Positions 12,346-25,500 of a DNA stretch of 64,000 nt are shown one piece after another. The stretch lies in NCBI GenBank assembly GCA_014529385.2, contig CM043942.1, forward strand, positions 56,481,340-56,545,339, read 5' to 3'. How positions within the stretch are numbered: the first letter of the stretch is position 1; every line of letters starts with the position of its first letter. The stretch is from Adiantum capillus-veneris (lineage: Eukaryota > Streptophyta > Polypodiopsida > Polypodiales > Pteridaceae). The translations under genes were made by a program, and so were the position numbers. The notes under the pieces were generated by a model. It was given only the letters and a program-made list of their open reading frames with translations, was not told where the DNA came from and did no database searches.

Positions 12346-13039
12346 ACTTCTCACAAACAATAAAACCCATAATGCAAGGAATATTATTATGATCAAGAAG
12401 GTGCAAAGAGGGCTAAGGATACTTAAGGCTCTTTTTCTATTGAATTTTTTTCCAAGAAAAAGAAGGATAGTTTGTGCCTCAAATGCCTTTCCAAAAAGAT
12501 TACAAAGAAAAATTGCCCTTTGAATAGAAGCACAAAGTTGGAAAACAGCAAGTGCATTAAGAAGGTAGATAAAGGTAAGGAAAATGCAGTAAAATTCAAG
12601 TTTAAATTTTTCTCAAGTGGAAGTCTGTCACTCCATAGAAGCATACGAGTCCTTGCTTATAGATTCAATGGGGCAGTAGCCAATTGGTCCACATGATATA
12701 GTCTACTATTGTGAAAGATTGTGAGCATGGGGAAAAGACTATGATCTAGATGAATTTAGGGGGGTTTCGGTACCTTATGTTTTATGCCAAGATTATATTA
12801 TGACATCAAGTTATTAGAATGTCTGCTAAATGTGGATTTGAAGCCATTTAGTGAGGTTTGATTCATGTGAGCTAGAGTGTAGAGATGTTTCCATAATGAA
12901 ACTTTACGGACTAAAACTATAGTGCTCAACATGCTCTCTAAGCCTATCTTTACGACATGCCAATCGAGGTCTAGACGAGAATGGTAGTTTATCATTTATG
13001 GAGGCCGCTTCTATTGTTTTTTGGACCGACCTTGAGATG
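12346..13039 (+). other. Decayed gag-like coding relic or unique sequence
   Basis: A short + strand frame around 12457-12615 is rich in Lys and has spaced cysteines (DSLCLKCLSKK ... NC ... KC), loosely like a zinc-finger tail. In another frame at about 12590-12810 a second protein-like stretch follows (VCHSIEAYESLLIDSMGQ), broken by stops. This may be a remnant of another element's Gag, but I cannot assign it. Nothing else is recognised. Confidence 0.2.
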
Positions 13040-13186
13040 TGTTGGGTTTGTGGCTTTTTGCTTAGCACCAACAACTAGCATGTGAGAACCATCTCTTGTA
13101 TATGAAGTAGTCCAGTAAGCATGTGAAATCGCATATATTAGCACATGTGGCAGATGTGTTGCATATGATTTTGAATGCCATCCTAG
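13040..13186 (+). repeat. LTR fragment (TGTTGGG family), copy 1
   Basis: Starts TGTTGGGTTTGTGG and shares GTGAGAACCATCTCTTGTA and GCACATGTGG with the LTR at 17411. It is cut at about 13186 where an R1 repeat begins. Confidence 0.5.
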
Positions 13187-13358
13187 TGAGGCAGTCCGGG
13201 GCGAGAAACAAGAAGAGTGGCCTCTAAGCACCCTTCTAGGCTCCTATGCTGCTCAATTGGGTTGGGGTTGGAAAAAACAACAAACACACACACAAACCCG
13301 CAACCTAACCCTACACAAATTTGGGGCACCACCTAGTTTTGGATGCGAACTAGGACGC

Positions 13359-13434
<76 letters not shown>

Positions 13435-15637
13435 CTCGGGCTGCTTTGAAATGTTCAATAGTGATCAAGCAAACACAATTATATATGTAAGAAAAAGAGA
13501 GAAGGGGGAGGGGGTGCTTGTTGCATTAATACCTTCTTACAAATCTGTCATGACCAATCAAAGCGAGATTAGTATTTGTTCAACATAGCTTGAGTAAATT
13601 ACACCACAACACATCACAAGAAAAGCCACCCCAATCACTGTCTTAAGGCCAGGGAGTCCTCTCCACCCTGTTGACCTCTTATAGTATGTGGAATTTATGG
13701 TTGAATTGATGACAACACCCAGAGACAAGTTATCAAGAACTTAAAAAAACACCAAGACACTTACACATCATTGTTGTCCATTACTTTACGTTGGAAGAGA
13801 GACAAAGTATCCAAGCTTAGTCCAAATCCACCCTCCTTGATTCAGCAAAATGTTGGGCTTACACTAGTAGGAGAAATGATATATTTCCTACTCTCAATTG
13901 AATGATCACTCTCTCTTACAATGGCATAGAGTTACCTTGCTAATCACCCCTAATACAACACATGCATATGCATAAGACAATGAGATTCCACTCAAGAGAT
14001 CCTTCTAGAGAGGTTGAACTTGGATTCTCAAGCTATAGCATAGTGCTCTTGCTTATGGCTCCCCCCTTTTTATGCTAGCTACACCCTCCTTTTATAGAAA
14101 TTTTGAGGGCTAGGGTTACTCCTCTAACCATGGTTGGGTTAGATTTTCAGCACTTATCTAATTTCTTTTGCTTGGAGTTATCAAGAAGTTGGTGGGGATA
14201 GATGAAGAAGAGAGAGAGGAGAGAAGGGGAGGTGATAGGACTTTTCATAGTAGGTTAGTGTTAGTAAATTAGTAGAGTTAGTATTTTTATTAATGTACAA
14301 ATGGAATTGGATATTTACAATGGAAGTATCCATGTAGGATACAAATAAGGAAGAAAAACCTCTTAATAGGTAAGAAAACATGGATTTCTTACAATGTTGA
14401 TGCTCCAAGTGTCTTGAGTAGGGTCAATTTCGACGCTTGTTGACGGTCCATTAGCTTTGATGGTACATTTTTTCTCCACTCTTGACCTTCCTTGGAAGCC
14501 AAGGTAAGTGAACATGAGTAATCAATCACCATGATGTTGTCTTTCAAGAGAAGAGGCTGAATTTTGTGGTTTTTTTGATAGATATGGGTAATATGGATGA
14601 GGAAAAATGAGACTAGGTGGTCAATTTTGGAATGGAAGTGTGTGTAGGAGACATGAGTTCACCATGGTTTCTCTTATTCTTCAAGGTTGAGAAGAAGGTG
14701 AGTAGGGTGCAGAGAGGAGTGGTGAGAGAGGTAGAGATGATGAGTGGAGAAGTGTGTGTGAAAGAGGAAAATGATAAAGTGGAAGAGGGAGTGTGGCTGC
14801 ATAGCATGGGCAAACTGGGGTCCACCAATAAAATCATAGCTCACAGTTCGTAGCTCAAAAAAATATGAAAACATTTGAGGTAAAAATTCAGCTCACAAGC
14901 TACAACTTTTTTTTGTATCACCTTTTCAAATTCGGGGAGCATGTGATCTTTAAAAATTCAGCAAAACCGACTGTTTTTTCCACTGCACAAAGTCCTTGTG
15001 AGGTCCTTCTTTGGATGATTCTTTTGAATACCTCCAAGAGTGAGCCCCCCATAGTGCATGCATGCATGCCACATACCCTTGACCTTATTTGGTAGGTCTA
15101 TAATTGAAGATATTGTTGAGATCATGATATAAGTGAATAGTACAACTAAGAAAATCAAATATTGAGGGATCTAAAAAAATATGTGCATGTCAAATATAAA
15201 TAATATAGGTGGAGAAAATATAAAGGGGTCAAAATAAATCTCTCTCATTATAAGTCTACCATAAAAAGATGAATATTTTTGGTGGTCTAATTTATGAGAG
15301 TAATAGAGAATAGATGTAGGAAGGAAAAAATGACAATAGTGAAAAAATATACATATAAATAAACTAGTTCTTTTGGATTTTTGTTGGGATGGAGTTACAC
15401 CAAAAATAAGAGAAGCGTGCATGAAGTTATTTTTATATGGAATAAAGAGTATGCAAAATGGTAAGAAAAAATATGGTAATGTTGAGTCAATGTACATAGC
15501 ATAAATAACACACCATAGGTAGAAATATTTAAATAAATACCAAAATAATTATGAAAAATCCTTTTATTTAGGCCCTATATACAATGAAATATTTACACAC
15601 AAATGGGCCATAATATACTTATATTTTTTATCGGTAG
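13187..15637 (-). repeat. Repeat family R1, copy a (nested in the TGTTGGG element)
   Basis: A 2.45-kb non-coding block in reverse orientation to the R1 copy at 32235-34834. Shared marks: the right end of R1 (GTCCGGGGCG, GGGGCACCACCTAGTTTT), an embedded GA/CT microsatellite, a reversed TATAAAAG at about 14090, the core GGGCAAACTGGGGTCCACC at 14806, and a tail TTTAGGCCCTATATACAATG near 15569. The flanks at 13186 and 15638 match two neighbouring parts of the 17.4-18.15 kb element, so R1 inserted there, perhaps with a small deletion. Confidence 0.6.
13361..13432. repeat. (AG)36 microsatellite
   Basis: Perfect 72-bp AG run inside R1 copy a. The same place in R1 copy c has (CT)15 at 34539-34569, so the run is ancestral to the repeat and differs in length between copies. 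Confidence 0.9.
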
Positions 15638-15945
15638 ACCCAAGAGGCCACTACCCACCATTAGATGGGTTGAACGAAAGAATAGTAGATAACACTAATT
15701 AGCATTTAGTGTGTGCACTAGTCCACATTTGCACTTATGTTTGAGTAACATGCAATTAGGAAATTGTATTTGGTGATTGGAAGCACAAAAATACTCAATT
15801 TTTAGTTGATTTTGGAGCCACAAGTATCCTTCCACTCACATGTTTTCAAATAATAATTTATAACTGGAGCTAGTGATCGACAAGAGATTTCCATAGAGCC
15901 TTCGAACACTCAACTTTGAGCACTGGAGCACCCTAAGCCCATTCT
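15638..15945 (+). repeat. Direct repeat of the 17839-18155 segment
   Basis: Begins GGTAGACCCAAGAGGCCACTACC and follows 17839-18155 for about 310 bp (for example CATTTAGTGTGTGCACTAGT and TTTTGGAGCCACAA). It lies just past the LTR/primer site in copy 2, so it is probably the 5' internal region of the TGTTGGG element. Confidence 0.6.
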
Positions 15946-17410
15946 CCATTCTTTTCTATAACTAGGTGTGTGTGGATATTTGTGTATGTGTGCCCCTACT
16001 TAAGTGAACATAAAACTATTATCTTCAACCTGCCTCACCAAAAACCCATGTGGTCAAGGTGGAAAAGGCCACCAAGAATAGCATTCCTATTTTTAGGAAC
16101 GGAAACGTGGGAAAATTTAAAATAGCGGTCCAATTGTGGCATTGGCAGCTTAGGTGGGTTTGTAGGGGAACACAGTGTAGCCTAGCTCCTTTCCTTGATT
16201 CACACACACACAAATTTCTATCAAGCCCAATTTTGGCTCTGCAAGACATGGTTCTTGCTCCACCTAACTATAGCACTTTGGCTCTACTGGCTTGCATTCT
16301 GGCATGAGCATCCTGCATAGTGCCCATTCCCCTCGGCTCCAACCTGACCCTTGTGAGGGACATATTACCACGAGACATTATCCCTAAAGGCTTTGACATA
16401 TGAGCAAGATAGCAAGGAGTCTTTTCCACCTACAAAAAATCTACAAGCAACAAAATTCTCGCTTTTCAAAGGAATTTTTCCAAGGATTTGAGCTCCAAGA
16501 AAATCAAGCCTAGAGAAAATGCTTCAATCTTTTTAAGGAAAATCTTAAGAGAGAGCTTTATAATAGCCTAGCAAAAGCATTGACTTGAAAGCTTCAACCA
16601 AAGGCTCCAAAAGGGGATTTATGAGCTTCAAAGAATTTTGTCTAAAGGCAAAAGGAACTTTGAACACATTCAAGCAAAAGGATTTCATAAAATCAAAGCT
16701 GAGCTTGAAGTAAATGTTTCTCGAGCATCAACAGTTTCTTCGAACACACAAAGCAAAGCTTCAAAGAATTTCTCTCACTAGAATAATTTGTCATTCAAAG
16801 TTAAATTTTTCATCTGAGCACAATAAAGCAATGTATGTCACAGTCATCAGCTCTTGAGAATGTGAAATTGTACGAAGTTCAAAAAATGTCTTTGGGTTGA
16901 ATATCCAAATGCTAAGACAGCTCCAAGACACATTTGAGGAGAGAAAAAACATTTCAAGGAGAGGAGCATATACATTAGCAACCTCTCATTTTAATCATTA
17001 TTTTCCTGCATTACATATAGTCTTGCATCAAATAAAAGTGTCTAGAACTACTACGTGCCCAAATATTTAAAGGATTGGTGAGTTTTAAAGCATGTAGTAG
17101 TACTAGAAGCATTTGAACAACGGCACTATAGAAGAGATGGATACAAAGCCAGTAGCCCATGACATGCCAAAGGCAGTGGAGACTTGTAGAAAAAATATGG
17201 GTGAGACCCATGATAGAGTCGTCTTGGTGGAGAGCTTGGTCTATAGTGGACAGTTTGGTCCTAGGAGACTCTTGTTAAAGGAGAGATGTGGTTACAGCGT
17301 TCGTGGCACCATAGCCCAAAGAGTCATTATAACTTGTGTGGTTTGGTCTTTATGTCGGTTGAGCTCCTTGTAGTTGGTCACTACTCTATAAAAAAGTTCA
17401 AGGGGAGCTT
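15946..17410. other. Stretch with no recognised gene
   Basis: No coding frame of note. From about 16440 to 16790 the sequence has many dispersed short repeats of the GCTTCAAAG / AAGCTTCAA type. The last 300 bp before the LTR at 17411 are less AT-rich but show no known domain. Confidence 0.5.
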
Positions 17411-17737
17411 TGTTGGGTTTGTGGTCATTTGCGTATCACTAACAATTGGTGTGTGAGAACCATCTCTTGTACAGTAAGCACTCAAGAAAGCATGTAAGCA
17501 TGTGAGGGCACATGGATTAGCACATGTGGAAAATGAGTTTCAAAAGAGTCAAAATTCCATCCCAATAAACATGGATTGTCCACATTTTATGGAGCCACTC
17601 TTGACCATTGGAGAGTTTCCCCTTGTCCCTTAGGAAAAGGCACCTGTGACCCTTGAGAGGTGCATCTCTAAGTTCTAGTATAATTATCAATGCTACCACC
17701 ATGAATGCTAGTCTCATTGATCCACCCTAGCCCAACA
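17411..17737 (+). repeat. LTR (TGTTGGG...CCCAACA), copy 2
   Basis: A 327-bp block with perfect 7-bp inverted ends TGTTGGG and CCCAACA, followed three bases later by a methionine-tRNA-like primer-binding site. The first 150 bp are repeated at 13040. Together these are the features of a 5' LTR of a copia-type element. No coding region of that element was found downstream. Confidence 0.65.
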
Positions 17738-17740
17738 AAG

Positions 17741-17752
17741 TGGTATTAGAGG
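17741..17752 (+). other. Primer-binding site-like sequence (tRNA-Met type)
   Basis: TGGTATTAGAGG closely resembles TGGTATCAGAGC, the usual copia primer-binding site, and lies 3 bp after the LTR end. Confidence 0.6.
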
Positions 17753-17838
17753 TTTGGTGATATTAGCATTCTCTAATTAATCTCCCTAATTGCATATACC
17801 AATTATTGAGCCCTAACCTACCCATGTGAGCGCTTGGT

Positions 17839-18155
17839 AGGCCCAAGAGACCACTACCCTCCATGGATAAGATGGTTTGAATTGAAGAATAATAGGTTGC
17901 ATTAATTAGCATTTAGTGTGTGCACTAGTCTGCATTTGAATTAAAATTTGATTAGCATGCAATTAGGCAATTGCATTTGTTGATTGGAAACACAAAAATC
18001 CTCAATTTTTAGTAGATTTTGGAGCCACAATTAGTCCTTCCACCCACATGTTTTCAAAGCATTATTTATGCGTGGAGTTAGTGCTTGAAAAGAGCTTCCC
18101 ATAGAGCCTTGAACACTCAATTCTGACCACGAGAGAATCCTTAACCCATTCTGAT
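17839..18155 (+). repeat. Internal region of the TGTTGGG element (repeat of 15638-15945)
   Basis: About 310 bp shared in direct orientation with 15638-15945, starting 100 bp after the primer-binding site. Non-coding. Confidence 0.6.
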
Positions 18156-18529
18156 GAGTCTATAATAGTTGCAGTCAGAACAGATGCAGCAAGTCAGAAC
18201 AGACTTGGCATTAGCTGGCAAAAATGACATGAGGATGGAGAGATATAGAGAGAAATCTGAATCTCCATCAAAGGGTCAACCAGCTACCAGACGCATGAGG
18301 CCAACGGAGTCAGTTCGAAGGGAGGTCTTCTAACTCAAATGGAAGTTTTGGTAACAATCAGGATGGAAATATATGTTAAGGTGTTTACCTAGATGATATC
18401 AAAAGAACCTTACCAAAACAACAAAATTCTTAAGGAAGAAGAGACAAGAAACAATCAAATCATCATTTCTAAATCTTGTCTAGGGTGTAAAGGCAAATTT
18501 TTGTAAAAACTCTTCAAGTTTTTGGTTGC

Positions 18530-18537
18530 TATATAAG
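18530..18537 (+). promoter_or_regulatory. TATATAAG box in shared promoter module
   Basis: GCTATATAAG, identical at 53930-53937 in a second copy of the module. Confidence 0.45.
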
Positions 18538-18599
18538 AAACCCCTTGCCTCCATTGTATACACATTCAATTATTCATTGCCACGGTTGATTGGTTTAGG

Positions 18600-18723
<124 letters not shown>

Positions 18724-18735
18724 TTTAAGAGGCTG

Positions 18736-19364
18736 TTTTGAGCCGAGAGGAGTGCAATTGGTGTTAGAGAGGGGCACCTAAGGGTCTTCACTTGGCTTGG
18801 GCAATGAAGAGGCAAAGTTTTTTATTGAGGAGCCTTGATTTGTTCAAGGGCTCCCATAGGCAATGACCAGGGGGCTTTTTGGAGCGGAAATGTGTGGCGA
18901 GCATTGTATGTGGGACCAATTTCGTGCCAATCTTGTGGATTGGGAGAGGCGACCAATTTGTAGTTTTGGACTCTAGAAAGGGACATCCGATTTTGCAAAG
19001 TGTCTTGGGAATAGCAGAGGAGTGAGACTGCTCCGGTTTTTCTTTTGCAGACTTGGATTTGTGAGGAGTTCTCAAGGAAACCATAAAATTGTTTGGCTCA
19101 AGATTGTGAAGCCAAAAGTTAATGCACCAGTTTTCCAGAGGATAGATAATAATGGAAGTTTCAGTACTCAGTTAGCTGCTTTGGTACCAAACAATGCTTA
19201 AAACTTGCTTACAATGACTCGCATTTTTTGTCGACTAGCACCAAACCTCCAAACTAACTTCCTTTGGCTTGATTTCACAGGGATCACAATGCCTTACAAC
19301 ATGGATGAGGAATAGCCAATGCTATAAATAACCATCTTGGTTAACTTGAAATATCCACAAGCAC
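18736..19364. other. Stretch with no recognised gene
   Basis: G-rich first half with weak open frames; no domain recognised. The right part leads into repeat R2. Confidence 0.4.
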
Positions 19365-20400
19365 CAAAACCAAGCCATGAACTCTATTGGTGATTGTAGA
19401 TCTATGTCATGAATGTGCATGCCACTCCAAATAAGCCTTTGCTAAACACTACGGCCCATAACACCTAGTGTGCATGCATTTAGAAAATACAAACCTGAAC
19501 CTGCATATCCATGATCACACTTTCCAATACTTGTGGCAAATATGATGCTCATAACACACATGAAATTGAAGTGTAAATAATTTTGAAAAGAAACTAAATA
19601 CCTGTTTACTGCAATCATTTGTGAGCCTTGCTGAAACGTTTGAACCATAATAGACTGTGAAACATAAGTCACTTCTAGGTACAAACAATGAAACATTTTC
19701 ATTCATAATACATAGCCTTGCTATATGCATAAACAACCATATGTTAATGCTGTTTAGTGGCACTTGTAACCTTAACAAGCCGCTCTAAGTATCCAACAAT
19801 TTTTTACCATTGAAATTGTTCCTAATACCACATGTGCAAAATGGTCTATTAAGAAAATTGACTAGCACCTAGGGACTTTGTTGTAACACATAATTGAAGT
19901 AGTGGGTGCCAATGTCAGTCCTAGAGACTCATATTCTCTACACGTGGAATATGTCTCAACTAAGGATTTCTAAAAAAAGAACATCCTTCAAGTATGAGAT
20001 GTACTTGTGTGTGGAGGGACATGAGTGAGAGGGACCCTTATATACTTTTCTCCATACTGGCTAAACCAAACTCCTTGAGTTCCTAGATTGCATCCCATGT
20101 GGCAACATGTGCCAAATAAATCCTACAAATAAATTCATAACTGCATAATGTAGAAATTTTTTGGGGACACTGCGGCCCAAAATTCTTTGCTCTTACATTA
20201 CCTTGTCATATCTCTGAAGAGAAAAATGGATGAAAGCATTCAAGCTTAGTCATATGACTGGAAAAAGTCAAGCAAAGCATATTCAAAAGGAATAAAACCT
20301 TACCCAGACTCATGTGCATTTTCCAAACTTGAAAGAAACAATTGGGAAAAACAAGCAGTAGAAATTGGTAACCCTGGGTGTTGCCTTTACAATCCAAACC
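19365..20400 (+). repeat. Repeat R2, copy 1
   Basis: About 1.0 kb shared with 54681-55900. The part 19745-20400 is in direct orientation in the other copy (for example ACATCCTTCAAGTA, GATGTACTTGTGTGTGGAGG). The part 19365-19745 is inverted there. No coding frame is conserved between copies. Confidence 0.7.
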
Positions 20401-21909
20401 ACGTGGTTAACTTCATGTTTAAAATTTTTTTGACACCAACCAAGAAAATTGAAATTTCCACTGCCTCTTGGTAGATTGCGGACTGCTTTCCTTGAAAGTA
20501 CAACTGTGCTAAGCTCAAATCATGGTTATCAAAACCTATGGAGTGATTGTGTATTAGCTAGGTGTGAAATACCCCCAATGAAAATAGTCGTAGCAGATTT
20601 TTTCATGTGTCTACACAAGAGATTGCCTGTGTGGAGGCTCTCTTAATCTATATATGTTGTACCATGAATTGGTTGCTTGATAGCTATGCAATTCCTACTT
20701 GCTACCAATAAAAGATGTCATTTGGATTGGCATCACCTTGTGCATAGAGCCAATTATATCAAGTGCTCACCATTGTACAATCAAAAGCCCATCTGCCAGC
20801 CTCAATTATTCTTGGACAGAGTAGATAATGTTATTGCAGAAGCGTATAGAATGATGGGGTGTTGTACGTCCATTGTACTTGTATGCCATGCATAATTAAT
20901 TTTTTTAAAAGAATAATAAGCCCTTGGATTCAATGAAAGTCTCATCCGTGTGAGCCCCTGGTATACGTGCCTTTAACAATTACACTAGCATAGATACATC
21001 ATAGTGGATCGTTGTGTAAATTGTGAGCTTATACAATGACAAATATGTTTGCCATTATACTTGATCTGAAGTCAATTGATAGTACCCTAGCATGAAGTCT
21101 AGCAAAGCACTTTGCTTTGCACAGTAGATAAATATTTTGGAAATGAAAGGTTAAAATTTTAAAAAAACAAGTACAACTTGAAATTTACTAACCTTTGTCA
21201 CCCCATTGAGACGAGTAAATACATGGCTCATAGCCATGTATGTTGAAAAATTTCGAGCTATTGAATGTACCCTATATGCCATCATGGCTTGGGTCCTACC
21301 GACCTCCAAGGATGAAATCAGATAGACATGATGCCATGTTTCCCGAAGTCCATATGCTAATAGCATATTCCAAACTTTGGAAACTTCTACGCAAGATGCC
21401 CTGAAGTGACGCCTTACTTTACATAAGTTCATTAAAAAGATGAGAGAGAACGCATCCTGAGTGCTCATAGCTATCAGGTGCTCTTGGTGATGCACATATG
21501 TCAAAGCAAAAAAGAGTCGACCTTGTTGAACTTTTGTAAAGAAAATAAGCCGTGCCAAAGCGTACGTCTTATTAAGAATCCTTAGATTTTCCAATCATGA
21601 AATAGATAGCTCAAGAAGCTTAGCTTTCAAATTTCATCTTATTACCAATCTCTACTTGACCAAAACAATGTTTGCTTGTCAAGTTGGCATTGTAGAAAAT
21701 CCTGCAAAGGTGAATAAGCTCAACATTGAAACTTAAAATTAATATACTTACCAATTTTGATAACCACTACTTGTGGCATCGGAAGTCAGAACATCTAGTG
21801 GCATGATTGCATTTTCAATGTACTTCACATACCTATTTGCCTACACTTTGGCAAGTTACAATGATATTGAAATGATTATGTATCCAATGCATACATAAAT
21901 ATGGAGCCT
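20401..21909. other. Stretch with no recognised gene
   Basis: AT-rich. A 147-codon open frame on the - strand (21594-21151) has no recognisable domain and its start lacks a nearby TATA box. It could be chance or an old relic. Confidence 0.4.
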
Positions 21910-22580
21910 TGATCCTGAAAGCCTTGCTTTTGACTAATCTATCTTTAGGAGACCCATTAACCTTGCATGCTTAGCATAATTCCATGCCCCCTTGGTCTTA
22001 CCATTTCCCTACCCCTGAACCTTGCATGCCTAGCCTAGAGCCGTGCCCCTTGGTCCTACCATTTCCTTAACATTATAACTCCCCCATTTGAGAAATGTTT
22101 TTGTCTTTGAAGACATTCTTTTTAATTGCTACTTAAGAACATAAATGGTTTCCCACTTGGGCTTGTTGATTGCACAAAATCTCCCATGCAAGAGAATTGT
22201 GCATGCCATTCTTCACCTAGCCTCTCTCCTTTTGTAGACTCCTAGCCTATTCTTTGGAGACCCTTAACCTTTCATGCCTAGCCTCAGGCCATGCCCCCTT
22301 GGTCCAACTTTTACTGTATTCCAAAGCTTGGCATGCCTAGCCTAGGGTTGTTCCCTCTTGGTGCTACCATTACCGTGACACCAAGGGTTTTTACTATATA
22401 CATGTACTTGAGCTTCCACTCCTTGAATTCATAATTCTAAGCACACTCATCGTAAGTACAAAAGATGGGAAGTGCAGCCTCAATTCCAGGACAAAAAGAT
22501 GAGTTTTTTCATGTAGAATAGGTGTTTCCACGGAGCAAGAAGTACCTCAATTGGAGGATGCCCTTGGGAGCACTACACAA
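21910..22580 (+). repeat. Repeat R3, copy 1
   Basis: Shared in direct orientation with 28470-29125. Both have repeated CCTTGCATGCCTAGCCTAG phrases, CCCCTTGGTCCTACCATTTCC, and a TACATGTACTTGAGCTTCCA tail. Non-coding; a reversed fragment occurs at 60945-61075. Confidence 0.65.
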
Positions 22581-25500
22581 GCCAACCCCATCAACTGAAT
22601 GGGTGCAAGAGCGTATTGTTTGTGTGCACTCTTTTGTTGTTGGATGCTGCCTTGTGGTTCATGTACATGGAGATCAGCAAAGCGTTGTGCCCCAAACTTT
22701 CACCCAAACGCCCTTATGTGTGCATTCTTGCAACCCTAATTACAATATCCATGCAAGCTCTTGAACAACCTTGATCTTCCGACGAGGGATAGAGAGTGAG
22801 AGAGGGAATAGGGGGGGGGGGTTTGTTTGCATGCGAATGGTTATGCATGCCAAGGGGATTGTGGGCTCATTACTAGCCCTTGATCATATTGCAGGCGACC
22901 ATGCAACTCGAGTTGCATGGTGGTTGAGGTTTTCTACCCTTCGTACAACCCAAAAAGGCCAAAGGATGACGGCTGAAGTTGGGAGAAAAAGAGAGAGGGT
23001 TGGTTGGGTGCGGCTACATGTTGGTGAGAGGGAGAGAGGTGGTTGACCAAAGGGATAAAACGAGTGGCTACTAAGGAGATACAGAGAAATGGATGGTAGA
23101 AAGAGTGAGAGAGAGAGAAAGATCTCGTTGCATAGCCATTCAAAAAAGAGAAAAAGTGGCGGCACTTGTTGAGTGATTTGATTGGTTGGGAGACCATGTG
23201 TACAGGAGTTGGCATGCACTAGAGTGTCACCGAGGGAGTTGAGTGGACTAATGTTACTTACTGCATGTTGATGGGGAGGTGATAAGATAAACAAAAGCCA
23301 AAAAGGGTGGGCTAGCACCGCACAACCCCCCAGTTTTCATGCACCCATGGATGGTCCATGTAGGCAAAGAGTTGGCATTGTGCATGACAACAAAAATTGT
23401 AACGAAAAAAAGAGTGGTGTTGTGATGCAATCCAAGGGTAGGTAAGTTGCAAACACCTCTTGTGTATGATGACAATGACATGGTAGGTCTTGTGTGTGAG
23501 TGTTCTAACCCAGGTGAGGAGGTTCAGCTGTGTAGCCCTACTGTAACTCTCTCCTTCTGTTCATCCCATCATCACTGAGAGTGGATGCGCTTTGATGAAT
23601 ATCTTACTGGCTCAATCCATTGGCAGGGTGAAGGTTGCCTTGTAGTCTGACGAGGGCCACCGTATTCTGTTGCTCCACTCAAAACAAAATAGAAAGAACA
23701 AACATATATATATATATACATACATTCAAAAAAGTTAAGCTTTTCAAGCTACAATGTTTTCATTAGGGATGGTTTCCCACAGGCAACAAACTCATGATGC
23801 TAGGAAGGAAAAAAGAAGCTTTGTCTCCACTTTCTTTATATTTTCTAATCTAGGTTAAAGTTTCATGCGCTTATCACAAGTTGACACAAATTGGCAAAAA
23901 TAAAAAAATTTAATGAAAAATAACTTAGCTCCAAGATTTTGTTTCTATGCTCTTCGCAAGCTCCCCACCATCTCTTATTGAAGTTGCAATTCCAAGGACC
24001 TTTTTCTACACTCTAATACTACTGCTACAAATGGGAGCATGGAGAACCCTACAAATATCAAGAATAACATAATACAATCCGTAAAATTGACAAATCTGCA
24101 TACTTGGCACATCCGCAAGCAGGTGATCAAAATAGAGAGAAAGAAAGAGCAAGATAGAGCAAGAGAGCACGTGCAGGTGCACCTCCTAGAGCGGAGTGCT
24201 ACACCGGCATGACGAGAGAGAGGAGACGAGAGGAGAGAAGAAAGACACAAGCATTAGTCACAATCTCCCCCCGTGCAAGAGTGAGCATTTTTCTCTTGCA
24301 CATATTTACTTATATATTTTTAAATGCTAAAAACTGAATACACATTGTGTGCCCGAACATAAAGTGACTATAGCTCACGAAGAGCTCTTTTATAATACAA
24401 TGATAATGAATCTACTGTCATTTTCACATTCCATAGAGCAGCAATACATTTACCATCTGTCTGTTGCAATAAATACGATTTACCATTTCCATTACACTTC
24501 TACTAATGCAACACCACTTAATGACGCCTGAAATGCTTCATCAAATATGACTGTTACACCCTTTGACATAAGGACAAACATCATCATGCAAGACCACATT
24601 GGTTAGTTATGCCCATCTAACTTTTCCTTAGCAACAAACATCTTGAAAACATCTATGTTGTTGTCGACCATGGTAACTGACTGTACTTGATGTGAAAACT
24701 AATCTGAAAGAGGAAAAATAAACTAGGGATAACATGTACTATGCAGAAACTCAATGAGGAATTCAAGGGGCCTATTATGTAGAGAAATGTGCCAATAGAA
24801 ATTGATTAGAAATTATAAACAAAAGGAAAAAATTGTATGTGTAGTACTACTTGTAGTGGAAATGGAGGCCAAAATGAGCCTAAAAAAATTTTCTTAGCAC
24901 AACAATCTCCGCAAGATTATCTGAATTATTGCTCAACATGCTCATGCTGCTCACAAAATCACACTAGATTTGGAGAAAGTGAGCATAGGGGTGCTAGAAA
25001 TGCTAATGACTATGCTCGAGAGGATGTAATGATGTGCAAACAACGTGGACAAGGCAGAGAAGATCAAGGAACACAACAAAGAGTTTTAGTGTGCAAAATA
25101 GAAACATTTAAGTTATCCCTAGATTGATAGGCATATATACAATGCGTGGGGGAGAAAACCTCTTACTGATGGAAAAGGAGCACACACACATCATTACCAC
25201 ATATATGATAGCGTTCCATTCCTTTCATCTTTTATGTACTTATATTGATCATTCATTGAAGCTTTGAAGAGGATGAGACTGACAAACAATATTGAAGGAA
25301 GCCTCTTAGTTGTTTGGGTCATGTAGATCTTAGCCTCCACGGTCCTGTTTATACTGAAGCTTCTCCGATATTGTAAAGAGATTTAAAAGCACGAGAAATG
25401 AAAATAATTTTGAATAGGGATTGATCTCATGAAATTTGGCCTCAATTATTGTGTCATCTCATGTTAATAATGTTCTCCTTGTTGTGGTTACAAGAATTCT

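Noticed and set aside
13257..13490. Open frames over GA/CT runs (here and at 18526-18815, 26912-27188, 31071-31301, 53893-54174)
   Set aside because: They only translate the dinucleotide run as Glu-Arg or Leu-Ser repeats; no gene.
13040..17737. 13040 and 17411 as 5' and 3' LTRs of one element
   Set aside because: Both are followed by the same internal segment (15638 and 17839), and the second has a primer site after it, so both are 5' ends.
21151..21594. 147-codon open frame on the - strand as a gene
   Set aside because: No domain, no promoter signal, no copy to compare; left as unassigned sequence.
22884..23318. 144-codon open frame on the - strand
   Set aside because: Lies in GA-rich sequence; Ser/Leu/Pro-rich product typical of the antisense of GA tracts.
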